A DNA stretch of 64,000 nucleotides from Aricia agestis. Its lineage: Eukaryota; Arthropoda; Insecta; Lepidoptera; Lycaenidae. Of this stretch, positions 54,257-64,000 are shown one piece after another (position 1 is the first letter of the stretch; the number at the start of each line of letters is the position of its first letter). The position numbers and the translations under genes were made by a program. The stretch is from contig NC_056413.1 in the NCBI RefSeq assembly GCF_905147365.1, positions 1,876,501 to 1,940,500 of the forward strand, given 5' to 3'. The notes beneath the pieces are model-generated. The model saw nothing but the letters and a program-made list of their open reading frames with translations, did not search any database and was not told the origin of the DNA.

Positions 54257-54965
54257 TCTATACTAATATTATAATGCGGAAGAGTTTGTTAGTTTGTTTG
54301 TTTGTTTGTTTGAACGCGCTAATCTCAGGAACCACTGGTCCGATTTGAAAAATTCTTTCAGTGTTAGATAGCCCACTTATCGAGGAAGGCTATAGGATAT
54401 TTTTATCACGCTAAGACTAATAAAAGCGAATAAATAGAGGAAAATGTGGAAAAAACGGGGGAAAATTATTTGAAAGGGCTTATTTGAACGCGCTAATCTC
54501 AGGAACTACTGGTACGATTTAAAAAATTCTTTCAGTGATAGATAGCCTATTTATCGAGAAAAGCTATAAGTTATATTTTATCACGCTACGACTAATAGGA
54601 GCGAAGAAATAGAGGAAAATGTGGAAAAAACGGGAGAAATTATATGAAAGGGCTTATTTGAAAGCGATAATATCAGGAACTACTGGTCCGATTTGAAAAA
54701 TTCTTTCAGTTTTAGATAGCTAATTTATCGAGAAAGGCTGTAAACTATATTTTATCACGCTAAGACTAATTATTTATAGGAGCAAAGAAATAGAGAAAAA
54801 TGTGGAAAAAACGGGGTAAATTATATATGGATCAATTTTTATGTTACCTACTTGGCAAACATGAAGAATAGACCACGTGAAGGGACATAGGCAATTTTTT
54901 TCGGAAAAATCTACGGTTGCGTGAAATTCCTAAATTACGCGGGCGAAGCCGCGCGGAACAGCTAG
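54257..54965 (+). mobile_element. Helitron with three 173-bp internal tandem units
   Basis: TCTATACTAATATTATAATG follows A (54256); GGGCGAAGCCGCGCGGAACA plus G and CTAG precede T (54966). The CGCGG/CCGCG hairpin lies 11 bases before the end. Units starting near GAACGCGCTAATCTCAGGAA recur at 54312, 54485 and 54659. Same family as 32784-33591. Confidence 0.9.
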
Positions 54966-55253
54966 TTTATAATAACAGTCTGGATTCGGGACTGGTGGTT
55001 AAAACGTTACTTATGATTAGTATTTGATATTCGTGTAGTACGAGTATCAAATCCTTATCATAAGTTGATGCAAGCAAGATGTTCTGACCGAGCCCACAAT
55101 CTTTATTAATTAGATGCGTGTGTCTTGCAGATTTTAGAAAATTCGATAGCGCCAATCAGGATAGTGCGCCTATGTACAAAGCTATAGAAGCCCTTTCAAC
55201 ATATTATTATGAAGATGAGGATGGAGGCTTAAGGGCCGGTTTTTTAAAAAAAT

Positions 55254-55520
55254 AATATCTATGGACGCGTCACACCACGTCAGTCTGGCCCCGTGATAAG
55301 GACCTGAAGGACTTGTGTTACGGGTACCAGGCAACGAAAATATATTTAATATTTTTATACTATACATATATTTAAGATTTTTATTATATCATACACATAT
55401 TTAATACATATCCAGACCCGGGAACATTGAAACCTTTTTGTTCCGTCGGCGGGATTCAAACCCGCGACCCCCGGCTTGAGCTGCAACACACTCAACCAAT
55501 AGAGCCACAGAGGTCGTCAA
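55254..55520 (-). mobile_element. tRNA-derived SINE family S2, copy 3
   Basis: Minus strand: CGACCTCTGTGGCTCTATTG, GGGTTTGAATCCCGCC, then the body to TCCATAGATATT. The A box is partly decayed. Confidence 0.88.
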
Positions 55521-56492
55521 TCGAGATTAAAATAATATAGTATATTGGTTCTATAGCTGAAAATATTATATCGATTTCGTCCACTTACGTCGTCAATTGT
55601 AAGTCTATCTAAAAACACCGGCATGCAAAACATATTCGTGTCAATTCCACAAACTCGAACTTACCTCGATTCCGTTTACAAGTAGTAGGGGCAAGAGGAA
55701 AAACTCGCGAACTTTTCGAATCAGCTCGCAGTGGCATGTTCCGCAATCTTCTGATGTATAGGAGGCGTTATTGCCACATTGTTGCGGCGAATATGAGGAG
55801 TTACAATGTAATAGAAATTTATGTTTATGTTGGATTTTTTACGACGGAAAAGGTTGGGTAACTGAGTAATTACAATACTCTTGTAACGTTACGTGAATAT
55901 TAGTAAAGAACTCCCTAGGAGAACGCGAATGATTAAAATATTGTGAAAATTAGGTACGGTATCTATATATAAATACGTGAGCGAAAAACTTTGTAAACCT
56001 TTTTACGAAAAATAGGGAAACGTAGGTGCATGAAATTTTGCACAGTTATAGTTTAAATGGTGAAGGAGTGCATCGAGCTAATATTATTTCGAAATTATGC
56101 TTTTATCACACATTTTTTTAACAAATAAAACATTACACACACAACAATGCGCTACAATGTGCACACTCAAAAAAATGACAGCTTTTTGAGTGACAAGCCT
56201 ATACATACGAATTATACTCTTTTATTTATGGTTGAAGTCTGTTGACAAGGTGACAAATTGAAAATGGATTATAGTTTTTTTAATTGATTCTTAGAAACTA
56301 TTAGACAATGCTTACACGGCCAGTTTGAGGTCAGCTGAGTCCCAGAGACAAGAGTTGAAAAAAATATATGATAAAGTCAATATTTTTTTACAAAATATAG
56401 TAGTCCTAATGACGTTGAAACTAAGGTCGAATTTCAACCATTGGGCGATCTCTAGTAGTCTTTAAAATATGACTTTTGAATCTGGCTTTATG
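55521..56492. other. Gene-free stretch
   Basis: 55960-56160 (TATCTATATATAAATACGTG, then CATCGAGCTAATATTATTTC) resembles a lepidopteran Helitron-like repeat I know, without intact ends. Otherwise nothing. Confidence 0.35.
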
Positions 56493-57336
56493 GACCAAGA
56501 GCCCGCGAGCGCCAGACCTTTGTTTCGTAAAGCTGAAAGTTTACCTGTTTGTGGCCTTTACAGAGGTAAGAACGACCAGTAACTATGGAGTTTTGGTTGC
56601 GGTTGCTTTAGGAGGTATCCAGTTCTGAAGGTCTACCTGACCTTCGAGAAGGAGTAAATCTCAATTTCATTGCTTGAAATATTCTTTGTGGTAAGTGGAG
56701 GAATCTCGTCTTCCATTTCCGGACATTTTTGACAGTTTCTCCCACCCTTAAACTTTCTTAAAGTATTTGAGGATATCCAGTAGTGGGAAGCAACTGTCAA
56801 AAATGTCCGGCACTGGAAGACGAGATGCTTCCACTTACCGCGAAGAATATAAGCTATGAAATTGAGCTTCACTCATTCTGGAAGATCAGGTAGACCTTCA
56901 GAACTGGATACCTTCTAATGTAAGACGTGGGAGAGCCATGATTTGGCACGAATGGGCCGGCTCGACCGGAGAAATACCACGTTCTCACAGAAAACCGGCG
57001 TGAAACAGCACTTGCGCTGTGTTTCGCCGAGTGAGTGAGTTTACCGGAGGCCCAATCCCCTACCCTACCCATCCCTACCCTCCCTTATTACCCTATTCCC
57101 TCTTAAAAAGCTGGCAACGCACCTACAGCTCTTCTGATGTTGCGAGTGTCCATGGGCGACGGAAGTTGCTTTCCATCAGGTGACCCGTTTGCTCGTTTGT
57201 CTCCTTATTTCATTAAAAAAATGTAACCGCGACCGAAACTCTATAGTTGCAAGTCGTTCTTACCTTTGTAAAGATCACAAACAAGCTTTCCGCTTTACGA
57301 AACGAAGGAAGGTCTGGCCCTCGCGGGCTCTTAGTC
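56493..57336. mobile_element. Large foldback element split by a SINE
   Basis: GAGCCCGCGAGCGCCAGACC at the left and GGTCTGGCCCTCGCGGGCTC at the right are inverse; arms of over 200 bases continue through GGTAAGAACGAC/GTCGTTCTTACC, CAGTTCTGAAGGTCTACCTG and GACAGTTTCTCCC. An S1 SINE (56924-57219) with AATGTAA duplications lies in the right arm. Without it the element is about 530 bases. No protein. Confidence 0.88.
56924..57219 (+). mobile_element. SINE family S1 with 7-bp target duplication
   Basis: AATGTAA occurs at 56917-56923 and 57220-57226, directly around the SINE. The head begins GACGTGGGAGAGCCATG and the tail ends TTTCATTAAAAA. This copy fixes the true boundaries of the family. Confidence 0.92.
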
Positions 57337-60172
57337 TATTAATTTGTAGAATGTAGATTGTAGAACATTGGACCAGTTGATCTGTGGAATCCGCGGGAAG
57401 TGGCGCGGACTATTCAAAATATAAAAGATACAGACTGAACAATGGGATATCCTCATCATGACACGAGAATTCGCGAGAATGCTCGAGCATATATAATAAC
57501 GCTTCCATTCCGCGCCGGTGTAAATTGAGCTTAAGCCAGGTTGCGGAAAATACTCCCTGATTTTTTCCATTATTTTTATCTTCTATGTTCCCCACGTGTT
57601 TTTGCGAATTGCAAAGTCAGTATCGTAACTTTTTATTGAGTAATAATATTAAATATTATGTAATTTTACAGCTGCACAGGTCTTCTGAGTATTTTTTAAT
57701 ATTGAAAATGGATGAAATGAGAACAGCTTCAGTTTTTGATGGAAGCTTCTATGATGTAAATTATAACATGTATCTTATATTATATACCGTACGTATATAA
57801 AATGAAAGATATGTATTCGGTATATAGACCAAAATGGAAAAAGTTTATCTTTTTAAGCCAGCAGAAAATTAAATGTAAACGAAAAAACAATGCAGGCATA
57901 CATTATCACCACTCAGGAGAAAAAAAGTTCCTAAATGATATTGTTCTTTTTAGAAAAGGTTATTTACATGTTCACAATTAACAATCATTATTATTAAGGT
58001 AGTTTCAAGATTAATATTAAATAAATGAGGGAAATCTTAATATATACTTCCCTTTGATCAAGACAAGCCCCTGAAGGATAAAATGAAGATGAATATGATA
58101 ATAGTGTCAAGTTACTCCTTATTGTGACAAAGACAAACTTTAATAACAATAATGATTATTATTAGTAATAACAATTATATTTTTGTCCACCCACACTTAA
58201 AAAGTTTACTTTAATATATAAATAAGAAATAAAATAAACTTTTTAGGAATTTTAATCATTGCTTGAGATTTGGTGACGCCAAGGAAACGTTTTGAAAATA
58301 AATAAATAATAAGAAATGAAAGTTGATTACGTATAAAATCCAATAGCCAACAAAGTTTAATAGCTAAGTTGTGCTTTGTCTAATTTCAAAACGTTATTTT
58401 TTAAAGGTACGAAAAAAAATAAGCAATCAGTATTGCAGTATCTTAGAGACACTGGCTCACTAACACACCCAGTACCACTGCGGAGGGCACGTCTATCCAC
58501 CGTCACTGTCACTATGCAACTGATAGATATTGACTACTTGACAGATGATTTATATAGACTGCATCCCCACTACTGATGTTTATGAGACAATGTTAAGTAT
58601 CTACTATGTAGATACACTGCGCATACACTACAAGTATCATTCTGAATCCTCACCACATAATTATACAAGTTGTCTGCTTTCGAAACGCAAATTTTGCCTT
58701 GATATTAGTTATTCTATAGCCGTACGCATTCTCTAGAGCCACAACAATAAAATGGAATAAAATTTTAGAATTCTGAAGTATCAAGCCACTGGCGTATCGC
58801 CAGGGTAGAATCTTGTCCATACTTATTTTGCATAAGAAAACGGTCCTATTTAACGTTATAGATTTAGCTATGCCATTGTTTGAATGTTGATAAGCGATGC
58901 CAAAGTAAAGAATTGATAAACCAAGCAAGAGAAAAACTGTTGCAGTTATGCAAGAAATACATTCGCAGTTATAACTTAAAATATCAGACATAATATTATT
59001 ATTATAACAGAAGACGGAAGTGGAAGAACCAGATAGGTAACATTAAAAAAAATGTCTTCTTCCGCTCAGGTCTTCAATTATTTTTGTGTTCAAATATTTC
59101 AGCACACCTAATACATCTATATAGACGACAGTACAGACAATGTCGGTATTTTTCGTTTACTTGTGGACGAGACAAAAACCATTTTCTCTTTTTAATACAA
59201 AGTATACAGTATGATACCGTTATTACAAGTTGAAGTCGTATTAGAGTTTGTACAAAGGAAATGTGTAAGAAATAAAAACGGTCGCCGCTGACCGCAGATG
59301 TTGCTAATTGCTAATGTAATTTCGTGAACGTTAAACGATCAGACACTTTCACACTTTGTTTTAAAGTCGCTGCGACGCGGACTGCATTCTGAAGCCTTTT
59401 CTACATTATTAATACGTTATTTCTTAGAATTATTTGTACAAATAAAAGTTATTTATTTTCGCAAACTAATTTTAATCTAGCTTTTACACGTCATGCAGTA
59501 ACATGACGTGTAAAAACTAGTAGAATTATTTTTTTTCCTCTTAATAACATAATAGAAAGAAGTACTTACTTTTATTATGATCTTAAACCACTTTCTGAAA
59601 TTCTATGATGTCCGTTCACTCATGGACACCTACAATGAATGTAGATGTATTTTAGCAGTTCTCATATTATTAATATAATATAATTTTTATTTTAAGCTTA
59701 CCATTAATAAATACATTATGGTTACATCATAATATCTTTATACAAAATTAAAAACAAGTTTTAGACGTGCAAGTTTTCCTCTTAAACACAAACATTATTT
59801 TTGAACACTTTATGCAATTAATGTCGTAAAATATTTTATAATAGTTGCACAATAACCTATTTTCGTTTTATCTAGTACTGTTTGTGAGCAAATATAATAT
59901 TATTATTTGATTAGAAAATCAAACTTTAAAAAAAATAGATAAGTTAGTGTGAAGCGCCCTTACCGGACCTCGGTTACAGAACAAAGGATTTTGATTTCTT
60001 TTTCGGCTTTTCGCAAATTTGAAACGGCCAAAACGGTTCATTAAATGATATTTAGACGGCCAATATCCCTGTGGTTTGAATAGGGAAAAAGTTGGAAGGC
60101 GTGACAAGGGTTCATGGTAGACTTTTAGGCTGCGTTTCCACCAGAGATGTGTTGCGAGTAATGTGTTTCAAA
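57337..60172. other. Long AT-rich stretch, one hairpin, unrecognised open frame
   Basis: A minus-strand frame of 113 codons (58991-58650) has one hydrophobic stretch (TATVFLLLGLSILYFGIAY) that could span a membrane, but I know no homologue. CTAGCTTTTACACGTCATG and CATGACGTGTAAAAACTAG (59477-59520) form a 19-bp hairpin with one mismatch. Nothing else. Confidence 0.4.
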
Positions 60173-60477
60173 CACAGAAATAAATCAAGATAGAAAGGCG
60201 ACGCGCGTGCGTTGCTAAGGAATCGCTCGTGCTTTGCTTTTAGTTAAAACAAATAACTTACCCGTGGAATGAAATACCTCATTTTGACTGATTCACTTTC
60301 GTACTTCTGTTTTTACAATTAGACACTGCACAATGAGGCCTTTTTGCACAACCGGTGTAATCAAGTCGAGACGTGCGCGCTGGCTGAATGAACGTTCAAC
60401 GAATCTTGCAATATACTGCAAGATTGAAACACGCGTACACCACCCGCTTAGCCGTTCTATCTTGATTTATTTATGTG
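60173..60477 (-). mobile_element. P-superfamily MITE with THAP first exon, copy 2
   Basis: CACAGAAATAAATCAAGATA and the inverse TATCTTGATTTATTTATGTG are the ends. GTTTCAAA flanks both exactly (60165-60172, 60478-60485). The interior matches 37222-37540 in reverse, including a THAP exon remnant. Confidence 0.93.
60262..60341 (-). pseudogene. THAP-domain first exon remnant, copy 2
   Basis: The start codon is AGG instead of ATG; RPHCAVSNCKNRSTKVNQSK is followed by an in-frame TGA, then GISFH and a consensus GTAAGT donor. It is six bases longer than copy 1. ISFH fits the conserved THAP segment better than copy 1, so the two copies decayed independently. Confidence 0.75.
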
Positions 60478-60825
60478 GTTTCAAAGATCCAATAGCATCG
60501 CCGCGCTGAGCGACGGTCCATAGTAAAACTTGTATAAGCTTATATTGCGCCGTATAAGATTGATTGATAAATAAAGGTAAAAAAAAGATAAATACTCTTT
60601 TGCTCTTACTAAATACTTTTGTTCCAGCCCATCTCTAAAAAAGCCGAACATAAAATTCATATTAATATTATTCAAAATGGAAAAGTGTGCCCATTATCTT
60701 TCTGCCTATTCCCTCTTCCTGTTGCTGAACAGATATAATATATACAAACTTTAAATATTATCCATACTCTTATATTATATATTATATTATATATAAATTA
60801 TATTAAATGCGAAAGTATTTATACG

Positions 60826-60880
60826 TGGGAGAGCCATGCTTCGGCATGAATGGGCCGGCTCGACCGGAGAAATACCACGT
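60826..60880 (+). mobile_element. Orphan 5' head of SINE family S1
   Basis: ACGTGGGAGAGCCATGCTTC to GGAGAAATACCACGT only, with no middle or tail. Unusual for a SINE, where 5' truncation is the rule. CACGT/ACGTG at its ends is inverted. Confidence 0.8.
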
Positions 60881-61583
60881 TTTTATATGTATAGATTAAA
60901 TAATCATTATGTTATAACATAAAAACACTCTTCCTTTATATGCAATAAAGTGGTTTCAGTATAGCTGATTATTGGTATGCCCCGTATGGCGCGGCTAAGC
61001 CGTTGATTGCAATACGCCATTATATAAGATGGCGGCCTGATGAAAGGCAGGAGATCGTAAAACCGAACTAAACCTTTTACGATGGGACTTATTTACACAA
61101 AGATAGGAAGAAAGCTGATTGAAATGTGATAGTTGTTGCGTTGGTCCTTAGTTTACGATATAATGTGCCTTATTTATAAAACTCTCATGTCGCAATGTTT
61201 TTGCCATGTTGGCTGTACCGTTTTTTTTTTATTATGGCAACAGTCATGTATACATAAAAACTTACATTGAGTTTACAATAATTAAGGTTAAAGACCTACA
61301 GTGCCCAAGAATTATATTGAAATTTTGTGGAATGACCAACTGCTGTTTTTCATGCACGAAATAACGCTGTGGCATACCGAACAGCGGACACTCCAGAATC
61401 ACGCCTTAAGAATTGTATGAGATTATCGTACCATTTATTATATATACGCGTCATCGGTAGAATATACAACCCTCTTCTTGTCGGAACATCTTTCTGAGAC
61501 TCACGCATATTTCCACGTTTTTATGGCAAAACAATTATGCTCTTTTGTTATTATTCCATTTGCCGGATCAGCTAATGTCTATA
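60881..61583. other. Gene-free stretch
   Basis: No supported feature. Confidence 0.4.
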
Positions 61584-61841
61584 CAGGGTGTAGCAAAAAT
61601 AAGTGATAATACTTTAGGGTGTGTACGTGCTCCTTGTAGAGAGTTCACTGCGAAAGTAGCAGCGCTGAAAGACCAAAAAAAATTTTACTTTTGTATGGCG
61701 AAACTCATGACGCTCGGGCATTTGCCCATACAAAAGTGAAAAAAAAAATTCGTCTTTCAGAGCTGCCACTTTCACAGTGAAGTCTCTACAAGGAACACTT
61801 ACACACCCTAAAGTATTGTCACTTATTTTTGTTACACACTG
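61584..61841. mobile_element. Hairpin MITE with TA target (mariner-like)
   Basis: CAGGGTGTAGCAAAAATAAG and CTTATTTTTGTTACACACTG are the ends with TA outside (61582-61583, 61842-61843). Arms of about 120 bases cover nearly the whole element; CATTTGCCCATACAAAAGTG and the inverse TACTTTTGTATGGCG form the inner parts. Confidence 0.92.
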
Positions 61842-61843
61842 TA

Positions 61844-62253
61844 TAATCGATCAGGAATAGATTGTAAAAATGTTAAGTAGGAGATCAAATTTTGTATGTC
61901 AGGAACACTTATCACGCGCTCATGTTCTGTTGAACAAATAAAATAAGGCTAGCCCATACGTTGCAAACATCTAGAAATACAATAAAGTAAATAGCTAGAC
62001 AAATATAACCTGGTGGGTTATAGCGGCATCCAACATGCACTGAAGTGAATAATTCATACGAGTCTCTCAATATTTATAAGATGCAGCATGTTAACACAGA
62101 TCATGAATAATTATGAGGGAATTTCATATTAATCTTAAAATGGATTAAAGTTTTCAAGTCAGCAATATAACCGCGGAATTACAAATAGACTGTCGTTTTG
62201 GCATTGGGGATTTTGAAGTTAGAGGACTTCTGTGATAAAAGATAATAATATTA
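61844..62253. other. Gene-free stretch
   Basis: No supported feature. Confidence 0.4.
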
Positions 62254-62379
62254 AGGGCCTGTTTCACCGCTTTCTGATAAAGTGCCTAATAGGCTATTCA
62301 CAACTTTTTTGACAGATTCTCCATACTTCATCAAGTTAATTGGTGGATAGCCTTATCAGGAAGTGGTTAAACAGACCCT
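62254..62379. mobile_element. 126-bp MITE with AGGGCCTGTTTCACC ends
   Basis: AGGGCCTGTTTCACCGCTTT, then CTGATAA, and the inverse TTATCAGGAAGTGGTTAAAC plus AGACCCT; TA is outside both. The ends resemble lepidopteran hairpin MITEs I know. Confidence 0.88.
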
Positions 62380-62748
62380 TAGTCTATTATTTTATTATTT
62401 TTTTTTATTTTCTTTATTAGGAACAATAAACAGTTACATGTTAAAACTTAGTTATTACAATTACCTATGGTTTAGAAATGGTAAACACATAACCCACACC
62501 ATTGTTCGCATATTAAAAACGGAAAGCACAGCGTATATATGGATAAAAATATGTGACAGTAAGACTAGATACTAAACTACAAAAAGCAATAACACATTAA
62601 ATTAAAGATAATAAAAAGAATTAAAACAAAGGATATTTTCAATGTAAAGTTAAAAAACAAAAAAGTATAACACAGAATAAAAATGTACATTGTAAAAAAA
62701 AAAAAAACTACATGTAAAATAAAACAAAATTTTCAATAAGTAAATAAG

Positions 62749-64000
62749 TTAGAGTTCATTTTCAGACGCTAATTTGATCAATGTCTCCATGGCTTGTTTT
62801 TTAAATTTTAAACTATCAGAAAGGGCAAAAATATCAATATTAGTGAAGTATTTGTTGTATGTATCAACAAGACGACGTAGGGGGATACGGAGACCAGCAT
62901 TAGTCTTGCACGTTTTAGTGAAGAATAACTGAAATTGTCGCGCTTTTCTCTGATAAATTGTTCTCGGCACCGAGAAGCAGATCTGATTGGTGATATCAGA
63001 GCAGTCATATTTATTATTACAAAACCATGTAGCATCATGATATCAAGAAGTGTACGTCTGGATTTTAGGCTTAAAAGTTTGAAATGGTCTAACAGCTCAT
63101 TATATGGCAATTTAGATTGTTTACATTTAAAAAATATGGTGCGCAGGCATTTTTTTTGTACTAACTCTATTCTATCGGAATATTTGACGTAAAGAGGATT
63201 CCAAACGGGTATAGCGTATTCTAATTGTGATCTAATTAGGGTCTTGTATAGCAGCAATAGTGTCGATGGTCTCACAAAGTCACGGGTGGACCTTTGTATG
63301 AAACCGTACATGCGATAGGCTTTGTTAATTATATTGTCAATATGTGTATCAAAATGCAGAGAAGAATCTAACATCAACCCTAAGTCCCGGATTAGGTTTA
63401 CTTTATTCAAAGGCACATTGTTTATAGTATATATAAAGTCAAGTTTTATCTTTTTTTTGGAGAAAGAAATAGTTTGGCATTTAGGGAGATTGAGGAAAAG
63501 TTTGTTACGAATGCAGTAATTGTTTAGTCTGCATAGATCCTGTTGCAAAAGCTGACAGTCCTGTATATTTTTGCATGATTTAAAAATCTTCATATCGTCA
63601 GCGTACATTAAAAAATCTGAGTGTAACATACATTGTTTAATATCATTGATAAAAATTATAAATAGAAGTGGACCCAATATTGATCCCTGGGGGACACCTG
63701 AGCTCACAATGAAGGAGTCAGAGGCGTAGCCGTTGATTACAACCCTTTGTGTTCTGTTATAAATGTAAGACATGAACCAGCGCAATAAGTTGCCTCGAAT
63801 TCCGTTGAACGCTAATTTCTCCAATAGCAGCGTGTGATCCACTTTATCAAATGCTTTTTTAAAATCTGTGTATATAGTGTCAACCTGAACGCGCATATCC
63901 ATGTCACTAAATAAGCGACCAACGAAACATATGAGGTTAGTGCATGTAGATCTTTTTTTAACAAAACCGTGTTGCTCGGGTAGGATAAGATCATGGATAA
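62749..64000 (-). pseudogene. LINE reverse transcriptase, 3' part, off window end
   Basis: The minus-strand frame is open from the window edge (EQHGFVKKRSTCTNL) through motif A FKKAFDKVD, GVPQGSILGPLL, and the catalytic YADD, then the thumb-like region (SQLEYAIPVWNP, ELVQKKCLR). It stops at 62808, but near 63000 the homologous frame shifts: CFSVPRTIYQRKARQ to RIPLRRLVDTYNKY and a stop at 62749 continue it in another frame. So one frameshift disables this copy unless read through. Jockey/CR1-type, different from the LINE at 4454-8645. The endonuclease would lie beyond 64000. Confidence 0.9.

Noticed and set aside
58650..58991. 113-codon minus-strand frame with a hydrophobic stretch
   Set aside because: One possible membrane segment but no recognisable family, no intron signals tested; kept only as a note in the gap entry.

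Overview
The window looks like intergenic DNA from a moth or butterfly (Lepidoptera). It is AT-rich, holds no host gene that I can recognise, and is built almost entirely from transposable elements. The lepidopteran assignment is inference. It rests on the dense mix of short Helitrons (5' TC, 3' hairpin plus CTAG, A^T target), tRNA-derived SINEs, CR1/jockey/R1-like LINE pieces and MITEs with TA, TTA, TTAA or 8-bp target duplications, all familiar to me from lepidopteran genomes. No bacterial operon, CRISPR array or viral gene is visible.

Layout. 1-4.4 kb: a TA-flanked MITE, a Helitron, and a large terminal-inverted-repeat element followed by an element split by a SINE. 4.45-8.65 kb: an apparently full-length LINE with two intact overlapping ORFs, the best coding content here. 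8.7-10.4 kb: an ORF1-only retroelement fragment and a 5'-truncated LINE with an 11-bp target duplication. 12.0-12.4 kb: an LTR-like stretch with an embedded U2 snRNA-like sequence. 12.8-24.4 kb: many MITEs and foldbacks (hAT, TTAA, TTA and hairpin types), a SINE between 96-bp direct repeats, and a LINE 3' end whose tail is shared with the commonest SINE. 24.8-27.1 kb: an ORF1-only retroelement broken by two insertions. 27.45-29.09 kb: a TTAA-flanked element carrying a SINE. 30-36.6 kb: SINEs, Helitrons with 173-bp internal tandem units, and hairpins. 37.2 and 60.2 kb: two P-superfamily MITEs that keep a THAP-domain first exon with its splice donor. 40.5-42.7 kb: a Helitron mosaic with two further inverted-repeat elements inside. 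44-57 kb: SINEs, Helitrons, a 420-bp TTA-flanked MITE and a large foldback split by a SINE. 57.3-60.2 kb: about 2.8 kb of quiet AT-rich DNA. 62.7-64.0 kb: a LINE reverse transcriptase on the minus strand that runs off the window end.

The units interact as parasites and hosts of one another. The full-length LINE could supply reverse transcriptase. The SINEs and ORF1-only elements look like non-autonomous users of LINE machinery. The MITEs and short Helitrons need transposases or Rep/helicases encoded elsewhere. The most unusual items are the THAP-exon P-MITEs, the LINE/SINE pair with a shared 3' tail, the U2-like sequence inside an LTR-like region, the ORF1-only retroelements, and several long hairpins that could give rise to small RNAs. 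Coordinates of repeats were read by eye and may be off by a few bases where no target duplication fixes them.
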